From: an uncultured Eubacteriales bacterium
Lineage (GTDB): Bacteria; Bacillota; Clostridia; Lachnospirales; Lachnospiraceae
Direction of reading: 5' to 3'
Assembly: GCA_900557175.1 (NCBI GenBank)
Contig: USSL01000145.1
Coordinates: forward strand, 1-5,085
DNA: 5,085 nucleotides
Below are positions 1 through 5,085 of the stretch, piece by piece. Position 1 is the stretch's first letter, and every line of letters begins with the position of its first letter. The position numbers were made by a program, and so were the translations under genes. The notes beneath the pieces are model-generated. The model did no database searches and had not been told where the DNA came from. It saw only the letters and a program-made list of their open reading frames with translations.

Positions 1-995
1 AGGCCGATGGACTTAAACTCATCCATAAAAGGCTCCATACCAATCCAGTGATCGCCTAAGAACATCATCGCTTCCTTGCCGCACTCGTGTGTGATGTCTA
101 CCATCTCTTTTGCAAGCTTGGCAACCTCGCGTCTCTGGAATGCCTGGAAATCTTTAAATTCCTTTGACGGAATACGATATGTGTTATTCATATAGCCCTG
201 ATCAATAATATACTCAGGACGGAATTTGTATCCGACTTCTTTTTCAAACTGCTCAAGAATGTATGGGCTGACAGATGCTGAATAGCCGTACCAGTCAACA
301 TACTTTTCTCTTGCGAACTCATCAAAAATCAATGTAAACTGATGGAAAAATGTTGTATAACGGATAACGTCGATATGAGGGTTGTCCTCGATATACTTTC
401 TGAGACGCTTCATTGAATATGCTCTTGTCTTTGGCTGACGCACATCGAAAGTAATCTGCTTCTCAACGCCCTGCCAGTCATTTGTCACTGCATTGTACAT
501 GTGGACAGGATCCCACATAATATATGCGAGAAAGCTGACTGTGTAATCGTGGAATGCTTTTGCATTTGAAATTGTCACATCCCCTGTCGCCTCATCGTAA
601 GACCAGTCATCTGTTGAAACAACCTCACCTGTCGTACGGTCAATCACTTCCCACCAACGCTTAATATCATCTCTGGAGTTTACAGCGAGCATATCCGGGT
701 AAAGATGATTCATCAGATGAATCTCAACCTTATCAGATGTTGCTGTATAAAACGGTGTCATAATATACATCTGCTGAATTTCATCCGGGTTTGCCTTTGC
801 CCATGCATTATCTTTTCTTGTTGTGTAGTATGTTGAATAGACTTTTGCATCTACATCTCTTAATTCTGCCGGGTAATCTGTACCGTCGCAGTCACGGATT
901 GCATCTGCACCCCAGCGCTCAACTAATTGTAATGTTTCAGGAACAACATCAACATCCGTCGGAATTGTCACTCTGCCTTTTGTGTATCCACTCAT
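1..995 (-). CDS. gnpA: GH112 beta-galactoside phosphorylase (galacto-N-biose/lacto-N-biose phosphorylase family), 5' part only
   Basis: This is the N-terminal part of a cytosolic GH112 enzyme. The family splits Gal-beta-1,3-GlcNAc, Gal-beta-1,3-GalNAc or Gal-beta-1,4-L-rhamnose with phosphate, giving galactose 1-phosphate and the free sugar. The frame is open from ATG 995 to the left edge (331 full codons); family members are usually a little over 700 residues, so the C-terminal half lies outside. Visible family signatures are RVTIPTD near residue 8, ERWGADAIRDCDGTDYP (26-42), YTVSFLAYIMWDPV (151-164), TTFFHQFTLIFDE (214-226) and EAMMFLGDHWIG (308-319). By recalled alignment, D315 matches the proton donor Asp313 of the Bifidobacterium longum enzyme. 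GGAGGAG lies five bases before the ATG and fixes the start. The gene has its own promoter and leader. The family call is firm; which of the three substrates is used cannot be decided. V164 and N168 match the bifidobacterial V162/N166, but Y238 stands where that enzyme has C236. The symbol gnpA is tentative. Confidence 0.93.
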   Translation of the reverse strand, partial: MSGYTKGRVTIPTDVDVVPETLQLVERWGADAIRDCDGTDYPAELRDVDAKVYSTYYTTRKDNAWAKANPDEIQQMYIMTPFYTATSDKVEIHLMNHLYPDMLAVNSRDDIKRWWEVIDRTTGEVVSTDDWSYDEATGDVTISNAKAFHDYTVSFLAYIMWDPVHMYNAVTNDWQGVEKQITFDVRQPKTRAYSMKRLRKYIEDNPHIDVIRYTTFFHQFTLIFDEFAREKYVDWYGYSASVSPYILEQFEKEVGYKFRPEYIIDQGYMNNTYRIPSKEFKDFQAFQRREVAKLAKEMVDITHECGKEAMMFLGDHWIGMEPFMDEFKSIG

Positions 996-1000
996 GTTTA

Positions 1001-1007
1001 CTCCTCC
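1001..1007 (-). promoter_or_regulatory. Ribosome binding site of the GH112 gene
   Basis: On the minus strand the sequence reads GGAGGAG, then TAAAC, then ATG. This near-perfect Shine-Dalgarno with a five-base spacer decides the start at 995. Confidence 0.9.
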
Positions 1008-1020
1008 ACTTTCTCTTTTT

Positions 1021-1035
1021 TAAAGGGCTCCTTTA
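1021..1035 (-). repeat. Short palindrome in the GH112 leader
   Basis: The 15 bases read TAAAGG-AGC-CCTTTA on the minus strand: two perfect six-base arms around three bases. The site lies 13 bases upstream of the ribosome binding site and about 70 bases downstream of the predicted transcription start. It could be an operator for a sugar-responsive repressor or a weak RNA hairpin (alternative pairing AAGGCU with AGCC-C-UU is possible). The arms are short, so chance is not excluded. Confidence 0.35.
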
Positions 1036-1113
1036 GCGAAGCCTTCTTATGTTAGAATAAGCATAATTTATTTCACCTGAAACGTCTATTTACTTATTGC
1101 TTTGTTTTTTATA

Positions 1114-1142
1114 ATTATTGCTAAAACCACTGTTTTTTTCAA
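1114..1142 (-). promoter_or_regulatory. Sigma-A-like promoter of the GH112 gene
   Basis: On the minus strand a -35 box TTGAAA (1137-1142) is followed, after exactly 17 bases, by a -10 box AATAAT (1114-1119). Each differs from the consensus at one position. Transcription would start near 1107, giving a leader of about 112 bases before the ATG at 995. The promoter lies directly behind the hairpin at 1161-1188, which fits a transcription unit separate from nth. The match is by eye. Confidence 0.7.
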
Positions 1143-1153
1143 AAAAATGCCTA

Positions 1154-1193
1154 AAATGCACAAAACCGGTATCGAAATACCGGTTTTGCATTT
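1154..1193 (-). terminator. Rho-independent terminator after nth
   Basis: The core is a perfect 12-base-pair stem (1161-1172 with 1177-1188, arm CAAAACCGGTAT) around a four-base loop that reads UUCG in the minus-strand RNA. AAATG (1154-1158) can pair with CATTT (1189-1193) across a two-base bulge. Reading toward lower coordinates, the stem ends in UUUUG and U-rich sequence follows, with a run of seven U close by (1141-1147). The U-run does not start immediately at the stem, so termination might be less than complete. The flanking sequence would also allow some termination from the other strand. Confidence 0.72.
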
Positions 1194-1296
1194 AATATTG
1201 TATAGTATCTATACTAAAAGGGCGGTAACGCTTTAGCAATTTACCATATACTGCACAAACACGATTTTTATCGTATTCCCAGTCACATGTCCCGCT

Positions 1297-1932
1297 TCAG
1301 ACACCATTTTTCTTACATATATCCGCAAGGCAGCATTTGTCACAGTAAGGCTTTGTCCTCGCCGTACATACATCACGTCCGTGAAATACAAGACGATGGC
1401 AGAAATCGCTGCCTTCTTCCGGCGGTACAAGCTTCCAAAGCGCCATCTCCACCTTTTTAGGTTCCTTTATGCCATCGACAATGCCGATGCGGTTGACAAG
1501 CCGTATACAGTGGGTATCTGTCACAATGGCCGGCTTTCCGAAAACATCGCCCATAATAAGATTGGCACTTTTCCTGCCGACACCCGGAAGCCGCATCAAA
1601 GCGTCAAAATTATCGGGTACCTTCCCGCCATACTCCTCACAAAGCATTTTCATACAGCCGCTGATATCACGCGCCTTACTATGTCCAAGGCCGCACGGGC
1701 GTACAATTGCCTCAATATCTTCGACCGGGGCGTCTGCAAGTGCCTCCGGCGTCGGATACTTTTCATAAAGCCCCTCCACAACAACATTAACACGGGCATC
1801 TGTACATTGGGCTGCAAGCCGGACACTGACTAAAAGCTTCCATGCATCATCATAGTCTAACGTACATCCCGCATCAGGATAAGCCGCCTTAAGACGGCTT
1901 ATGACTTCCAGTGTCAGTTCTTTTTTTGTCAT
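1297..1932 (-). CDS. nth: Endonuclease III (DNA glycosylase/AP lyase)
   Basis: This cytosolic base-excision repair enzyme removes oxidised pyrimidines from DNA and nicks the resulting abasic site by its lyase activity. The 211 residues match the usual length (E. coli Nth is also 211). The helix-hairpin-helix motif LPGVGRKSA sits at residues 115-123, with catalytic Lys K121 (E. coli K120). The catalytic Asp is D139 in VTDTHCIRL (E. coli D138). The motif LAAQCTDARVN (39-49) is the clostridial form of the E. coli SAQATD segment. The C-terminal [4Fe-4S] cysteines are C189, C197, C200 and C206, giving spacing 7-2-5 rather than the textbook 6-2-5; C201 is an extra neighbour. The ATG at 1932 has AGGAAG eight bases upstream. 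The gene starts 96 bases after the membrane spermidine-synthase-like gene ends, with no clear terminator between, so read-through from that operon is likely. Its own promoter was not found. Confidence 0.97.
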   Translation of the reverse strand: MTKKELTLEVISRLKAAYPDAGCTLDYDDAWKLLVSVRLAAQCTDARVNVVVEGLYEKYPTPEALADAPVEDIEAIVRPCGLGHSKARDISGCMKMLCEEYGGKVPDNFDALMRLPGVGRKSANLIMGDVFGKPAIVTDTHCIRLVNRIGIVDGIKEPKKVEMALWKLVPPEEGSDFCHRLVFHGRDVCTARTKPYCDKCCLADICKKNGV

Positions 1933-1940
1933 ATGTAAAA

Positions 1941-1947
1941 CTTCCTT
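1941..1947 (-). promoter_or_regulatory. Ribosome binding site of nth
   Basis: Minus-strand AAGGAAG followed by TTTTACAT and ATG gives an eight-base spacer, supporting the start at 1932. Confidence 0.8.
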
Positions 1948-2028
1948 TCATTTTTCTCATCATATGCAGTTTACAGCCTTCCGGCCGCACACACCGCTGA
2001 TTCCCGGATGCAATACCGCACATATCAT

Positions 2029-3531
2029 TTATTCCCAGTTGCGGACAGCCTCCGAATAATATTGAATTAAGACAGGTTTTGACAAAGCATTGATTTCAAT
2101 ATCCCGCTTCGCCTGCTCGTCCTTGCCGAAAACAAAAAGCGCATCAATATTTTCCTCTGTCAAATATTTTGTAGGAACATCCGGCACCCCGATTGTTTCA
2201 ACCGGCTGCTTCGATGCCAGATTAAATCCCCAGTCACCAAAAGACGGTACTTGAAGATGATACGGCCGCACATAAAAGCCCTCACTCTCCAGTGTATCGT
2301 GAATACACCAAAAAGCATCCGGTGCATAATACGGGCTCGTTGACTGAACCGTCATGACGCCATCCTCTGTCAATGCTCCATAACAAAGCCGGTAAAAAAT
2401 ATTTGTATAAAGCTTGTTTAATGATTCATTATTCGGATCAGGCAAATCCACAATAATCACATCAAACTTCTCCTCTGTTTCGCCAAGATACTTATAAGCA
2501 TCTTCGTATACAACCGTCAGACGGCTGCTTTTCAGAGAATCCTCATTAAGCTTTGAAATCTGTGCATTTTCAGAACAAAGTTCAACCATCTGCGCATCCA
2601 AATCAACTAATGTAATTTCTGTATCTTCATATTTGAGCAGTTCTCTTACGGCCATCCCGTCACCGCCGCCAAGCACCAAAACCTTATCCCGTTTTTTTGC
2701 TGCCGCCATCGGAATATGCACAAGCGCTTCATGATACCTGTATTCATCTAAAGAACAAAACTGTACATTGCCATCAATATACAGTCTTAAATCATCCTTA
2801 TGCTTTGTCATAACAATATGCTGATACTGCGTATGCTCCGACAAAATAACTCTGTCTCTGTAAAGGCCGTCCTCAACCCGGTTTGAGATTGTATCTGCAA
2901 AAAGCATCCCTGACGCCATCAGCACAAACAAAAGCACCGACGCCATTTTATAAGCGCCAATGCGCCTTACACGCCCCGAATATTTGAAAATAATAAGTCC
3001 TGCCGCCGCCACATTAAAGCAGCCCATCAAAAATGCCGTTGCAAAATAGCCCAGCTGCGGCAGTAATATGAGAGGAAATGCAATCGAACCGACAAGGCCG
3101 CCGATATAGTCAAAGCTGAAAATCGACGATAACGTCACACGCAGGTTTTCATTATCATTTTCAATAATTCTTGTGAGCAAAGGAATCTCTGCCCCTACGA
3201 GCGTACCGATAATAATGATCTCAAGATACATCACAATCTGATATGTTTCCATATATAAATTGGCATAAAAAAGCACAAGGGCACTCGTTCCTCCGACAGC
3301 GCCCACACTAAGCTCTATAAAAACAAACCAGTCAAACAGATGCTGCTTCATGTATTTTGACAAATACGAGCCAAGCCCCATTGCCGACATATAAAGTCCG
3401 ATTGTAATCGAATATTGCAGTACCGTATCACCCAAAAGATATGAGCTTACAGCACTGATAATCAGTTCATAACATATAGAGCAACCTGAAATCATCAGTG
3501 TTGTAAGCATTAACAGTCTATATTGCTTCAT
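2029..3531 (-). CDS. speE: Membrane-anchored spermidine-synthase-like protein (polyamine aminopropyltransferase)
   Basis: Spermidine synthases move an aminopropyl group from decarboxylated S-adenosylmethionine to putrescine or a related amine. This 500-residue protein is the membrane-fused form: about seven hydrophobic helices in residues 5-214, then a soluble catalytic domain (about 225-440). Soluble SpeE is near 290 residues. Catalytic-domain signatures are DEYRYHEALVHIP (262-274), the nucleotide loop VLVLGGGDG (284-292), the acidic LVDLD (308-312), VYEDAY (341-346), IIVDLPDP (359-366) with D362 at the catalytic acid position, QSTSPYYA (396-403) and VPSFGDWGFNLAS (428-440). All key positions look intact, so an active enzyme is expected, but acceptor and product are unknown. 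The catalytic domain should face the cytoplasm, where the cofactor is. The ATG at 3529-3531 shares its A with the TGA of the DUF350 gene, implying translational coupling; GGAG at 3542-3545 lies ten bases upstream. No S-adenosylmethionine decarboxylase gene is in the window. The symbol speE denotes the family, not proven spermidine synthesis. Confidence 0.93.
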   Translation of the reverse strand: MKQYRLLMLTTLMISGCSICYELIISAVSSYLLGDTVLQYSITIGLYMSAMGLGSYLSKYMKQHLFDWFVFIELSVGAVGGTSALVLFYANLYMETYQIVMYLEIIIIGTLVGAEIPLLTRIIENDNENLRVTLSSIFSFDYIGGLVGSIAFPLILLPQLGYFATAFLMGCFNVAAAGLIIFKYSGRVRRIGAYKMASVLLFVLMASGMLFADTISNRVEDGLYRDRVILSEHTQYQHIVMTKHKDDLRLYIDGNVQFCSLDEYRYHEALVHIPMAAAKKRDKVLVLGGGDGMAVRELLKYEDTEITLVDLDAQMVELCSENAQISKLNEDSLKSSRLTVVYEDAYKYLGETEEKFDVIIVDLPDPNNESLNKLYTNIFYRLCYGALTEDGVMTVQSTSPYYAPDAFWCIHDTLESEGFYVRPYHLQVPSFGDWGFNLASKQPVETIGVPDVPTKYLTEENIDALFVFGKDEQAKRDIEINALSKPVLIQYYSEAVRNWE

Positions 3532-3962
3532 CAGAAAATAACTCCGCTGATTACAAAGGCAAGGCCGACAAAAATGCCGAAGACCATGACACCGGCCGCC
3601 TGATTGCCTTTACCAATTTCTTCATTGAGATTGTAGCGCTTATTCATGGCATTGACAATCACATAGCCGAGCATAAAGAAAATGATGCCGAGCACAAAAT
3701 AAAGCGCGCTACTTATAATACCGGACAGCAGTGTTTCATGCACAGCCTCCGCAGCCGGCGACATAATGGCTGCCCGCAAAATAATACCAATACCGATGAA
3801 CGAACCTGCAGAAAGCCAGCCGACAGCTACATTGCCCTTCTTAATCTCCGTCGGAAAATGACACGGTACAATCAGGTCAATCAAAAAGTTTCCGAGAATC
3901 ATTAAAATAATACCGAGTACTGCGTAAACCGCCACATTCATAATATCCATTAAAAATAACAT
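3531..3962 (-). CDS. DUF350 family membrane protein
   Basis: This is a small integral membrane protein of 143 residues with four predicted helices (about 9-32, 46-68, 79-104 and 122-142), the usual size for DUF350 (PF03994, the family of E. coli YjfL). It is an internal duplication: E-I-x-K-G-N-x-A-x-G occurs at residues 39-48 (EIKKGNVAVG) and again at 115-124 (EIGKGNQAAG), each between two helices. Its biochemical function is unknown. Homologues often sit beside spermidine-synthase-like, DUF4178 or PspA-related genes, as here. I chose the ATG at 3960-3962 over the GTG at 3963-3965 because AAAGG (3967-3971) is four bases from the ATG but only one from the GTG. The start overlaps the TGA of an upstream small ORF, and the stop overlaps the start of the spermidine-synthase-like gene. 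It therefore probably works in one complex or pathway with that enzyme, which is inference from context. Confidence 0.9.
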   Translation of the reverse strand: MLFLMDIMNVAVYAVLGIILMILGNFLIDLIVPCHFPTEIKKGNVAVGWLSAGSFIGIGIILRAAIMSPAAEAVHETLLSGIISSALYFVLGIIFFMLGYVIVNAMNKRYNLNEEIGKGNQAAGVMVFGIFVGLAFVISGVIF

Positions 3963-4015
3963 CACACCTTTGCCGCCTGAAGTTTCACACTCCTTTGGGC
4001 GGCCCCTCCTTTCAT
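3962..4015 (-). CDS. 17-codon small ORF coupled to the DUF350 gene
   Basis: The frame reads MKGGAAQRSVKLQAAKV and then TGA. The start ATG (4013-4015) has AAAAGGA ending five bases upstream, a better ribosome binding site than that of the DUF350 gene itself. The TGA (3962-3964) shares its A with the DUF350 ATG, the same TGATG arrangement as at the next junction. The product is basic, has no membrane segment, and matches no family I know. The likely role is to bring ribosomes to the DUF350 start and open the hairpin it spans, rather than to make a working peptide. It begins 16 bases after the stop of the DUF4178/DUF4247 gene. Translation is not proven; the ORF is short enough to arise by chance, but site, spacing and overlap together are suggestive. 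Confidence 0.45.
   Translation of the reverse strand: MKGGAAQRSVKLQAAKV
3967..3971 (-). promoter_or_regulatory. Ribosome binding site of the DUF350 gene
   Basis: Minus-strand AAAGG, then TGTG, then ATG. The four-base spacer is short. The site lies inside the last codons of the upstream small ORF and next to the 3' arm of a GC-only hairpin, so initiation may depend on ribosomes arriving from upstream. Confidence 0.6.
3972..4003 (-). other. GC-only hairpin before the DUF350 start
   Basis: In the minus-strand RNA, GCCGCC (3998-4003) can pair with GGCGGC (3972-3977) across a 20-base loop that contains a further AAAGGAG. No U-run follows, so it is not a terminator. It ends directly before the DUF350 ribosome binding site and lies wholly within the small ORF. 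It could limit DUF350 translation unless melted by upstream ribosomes, or mark an RNA processing site. Confidence 0.4.
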
Positions 4016-4020
4016 CTGCT

Positions 4021-4027
4021 TCCTTTT
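4021..4027 (-). promoter_or_regulatory. Ribosome binding site of the 17-codon small ORF
   Basis: Minus-strand AAAAGGA, then AGCAG, then ATG. The five-base spacer is ideal. Nothing else uses this site, which is the main reason to take the small ORF seriously. Confidence 0.55.
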
Positions 4028-4031
4028 AAAG

Positions 4032-5085
4032 TTATTTTCCGCTGCTTAAACCGCCGCCGGAAGATGTCCGGCTGCCGACACTTGACTGACGTATACTGGA
4101 CGAATACGTATTATATTCATTTGAAGTATCATAATTTACTGTGCCTCCGTCATAGTCTGTATAGGCTGAATTTCCGCCGCCAAAACCGCTTCTGTCACGG
4201 TAGTAGCCCCTTGTATAGTAAAAGCCTCTGTAATAATGATATGTTCTCGCATGACACCGATATGGACGGTTGTCTGAGCGATACACATACGCACGGCTTG
4301 AAATCTGCACAAGTACCTCATTATCCTCCGAAGTATAAATAAGACAGTATTCATCATCCGTCAGAATGGCAATACTATCGTCACCGTCCTCGCTGTTTTG
4401 CTGGACATCTTCCACATCACCGTCGACGCCGCGTATAATATCTCTTGCTGTCAGATCCACACTGCTGCCTACTGCCCGGTAAACATCCGCTTTTTCTTTG
4501 CCGCTTCCGGTAATCGATGTCTCATAAGCGTAAGACGCACTGTTATTCTTTAAATACTTTGCAATCGAATGATTATCATCTGTCGCTGCGCCAATGACCG
4601 CCAATATAACAAGCACAACACCGGCAATCACAAACACCGGCAATAATGATTTTTTCTTTTTATTATTTTTATTGCCCGCACTGCTTTTCTTTTTTTGTGC
4701 CGGCGTCATGTTGTTTATGACAGCGCCTTGATTTTTCGCACTATTTTTCGCCGATGCCTTTGCATTCTTCACAGCCTGAGGATTTGTCTCTACATTGACT
4801 TCATTCCAGTCAAGATACCAGCCGACAGAAACTTCCCTTCCGTCATCCCACATCTCCTCCGATATGATATGTTCCTCCGATGCATCCTCATACTCTGTGA
4901 AAGAGGCCCTGTCTCCGACGGACACATCAACGCGCCCCCATACAGCAATAACCTCCTGTGTACCCTCATCGACCTTTTTATAGCCATCCAAGGACACATG
5001 CTCTGCCGCATGTGATATGGAATACTCATCATATGCATCATCAATGCTGAGCCAAAACTCATCCCCGTCTGTCACTTTTTTCAGC
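4032..5085 (-). CDS. DUF4178-TM-DUF4247-like membrane protein, 5' end outside the window
   Basis: The frame is open through the right edge. The first in-frame GTG (5073-5075) has no ribosome binding site and falls inside conserved sequence, so I treat the gene as cut. Numbering the first visible codon (CTG, 5082-5084) as 1, 350 residues are seen. Residues 1 to about 110 resemble the second half of DUF4178 (PF13785): FWLSIDDAYDEYS, then VSVGDRASFTEYE and GWYLDWNEV. A Lys/Asn-rich linker (131-145) precedes one membrane helix (147-168); the lysines predict N-terminus inside. The outer part resembles DUF4247 (PF14042): DDEYCLIYTSED, then EVLVQISSRAYVYR, then a Tyr/Arg-rich strip (268-298) and a Gly/Ser-rich tail ending GGGLSSGK. 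No catalytic motif is visible and function is unknown. Both domains are often encoded near DUF350 and spermidine-synthase-like genes, which follow here. The DUF4178 call is stronger than the DUF4247 call. Confidence 0.82.
   Translation of the reverse strand, partial: LKKVTDGDEFWLSIDDAYDEYSISHAAEHVSLDGYKKVDEGTQEVIAVWGRVDVSVGDRASFTEYEDASEEHIISEEMWDDGREVSVGWYLDWNEVNVETNPQAVKNAKASAKNSAKNQGAVINNMTPAQKKKSSAGNKNNKKKKSLLPVFVIAGVVLVILAVIGAATDDNHSIAKYLKNNSASYAYETSITGSGKEKADVYRAVGSSVDLTARDIIRGVDGDVEDVQQNSEDGDDSIAILTDDEYCLIYTSEDNEVLVQISSRAYVYRSDNRPYRCHARTYHYYRGFYYTRGYYRDRSGFGGGNSAYTDYDGGTVNYDTSNEYNTYSSSIRQSSVGSRTSSGGGLSSGK

Larger units (their letters stand above)
996..1296. other. Gene-free stretch between nth and the GH112 gene
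   Basis: These 301 bases carry no credible coding region on either strand. In the direction of transcription they hold about 108 bases of 3' untranslated sequence after nth, the hairpin at 1161-1188, the promoter at 1114-1142 and the GH112 leader with its palindrome and ribosome binding site. Two smaller inverted repeats are also present: TAGTAT-CT-ATACTA at 1203-1216 and ACGAT-TTTT-ATCGT at 1261-1274. No function can be assigned to either. Confidence 0.8.

Noticed and set aside
791..1036. 81-residue plus-strand frame opposite the GH112 start
   Set aside because: Leu/His-rich low-complexity product, antisense to the GH112 coding start; a shadow of that gene's codon use.
1068..1092. Possible catabolite-repression (cre) site around TGAAACGTCTATTTAC
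   Set aside because: The TGNAANCG core is one base short and the right half does not match, so it is not credible.
1203..1242. Weak second promoter (TTGCTA, 17 bases, TAGTAT on the minus strand) upstream of the hairpin, giving an attenuator
   Set aside because: Each box matches only four of six consensus positions, and the -10 sits in a small palindrome. The hairpin is better explained as the terminator of the preceding transcript.
1381..1833. 150-residue plus-strand open frame opposite nth
   Set aside because: It lies wholly antisense to a well-recognised gene, has no family resemblance and no convincing ribosome binding site.
1966..2010. TCCGG/CCGGA pairing between the spermidine-synthase-like gene and nth as a terminator
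   Set aside because: Only five base pairs with a 19-base loop and no following U-run.
3963..3965. GTG as the DUF350 start
   Set aside because: It is only one base from AAAGG. The adjacent ATG has a more usable spacing and overlaps the upstream TGA.
3995..4342. 115-residue plus-strand frame over the end of the DUF4178/DUF4247-like gene
   Set aside because: It is antisense to a coherent reading frame, His/Tyr-rich as expected from its complement, and resembles no family.
5073..5075. GTG as the start of the DUF4178/DUF4247-like gene
   Set aside because: No Shine-Dalgarno precedes it, the frame stays open to the edge, and the DUF4178 domain would be cut in half. The gene more likely begins outside the window.

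Overview
The window looks like chromosome of a Gram-positive, low-to-moderate-GC anaerobe of the Clostridia, most likely a gut Lachnospiraceae. The evidence is the clostridial-type endonuclease III, a GH112 galactoside phosphorylase typical of gut glycan users, strong AGGAGG-type ribosome binding sites and a sigma-A-like promoter. The taxon is inferred from recalled family resemblance, not from a search. All supported genes lie on the minus strand, so transcription runs from high to low coordinates. I see no RNA gene, CRISPR array or mobile element.

Region 1 (about 1297-5085, read right to left) is one gene string. It starts with a membrane protein cut by the right edge: a cytosolic DUF4178-like domain, one membrane helix, and an outer DUF4247-like domain with a Tyr/Arg-rich and Gly/Ser-rich tail. 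Next comes a 17-codon small ORF with its own good ribosome binding site. Its stop overlaps the start of a four-helix DUF350 membrane protein (TGATG). The DUF350 stop in turn overlaps the start of a 500-residue membrane-anchored spermidine-synthase-like protein (again TGATG). After 97 bases without a visible terminator comes nth (endonuclease III). A strong hairpin at 1161-1188 probably ends the transcript.

Region 2 (996-1296) is the only gene-free stretch near 300 bases. It holds that hairpin, a TTGAAA-17-AATAAT promoter and a leader of roughly 110 bases with a small palindrome.

Region 3 (1-995) is the first 331 codons of a GH112 beta-galactoside phosphorylase. It runs off the left edge just after its catalytic aspartate.

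The DUF4178/DUF4247, DUF350 and membrane aminopropyltransferase genes form a module that recurs in bacterial genomes, in other species with an S-adenosylmethionine decarboxylase relative. Its biochemical role is, to my knowledge, not established. The likely idea is aminopropyl transfer to a polyamine-like or membrane-associated acceptor at the inner face of the membrane. It is the most interesting system here. The nth and GH112 genes look like ordinary neighbours rather than parts of it.
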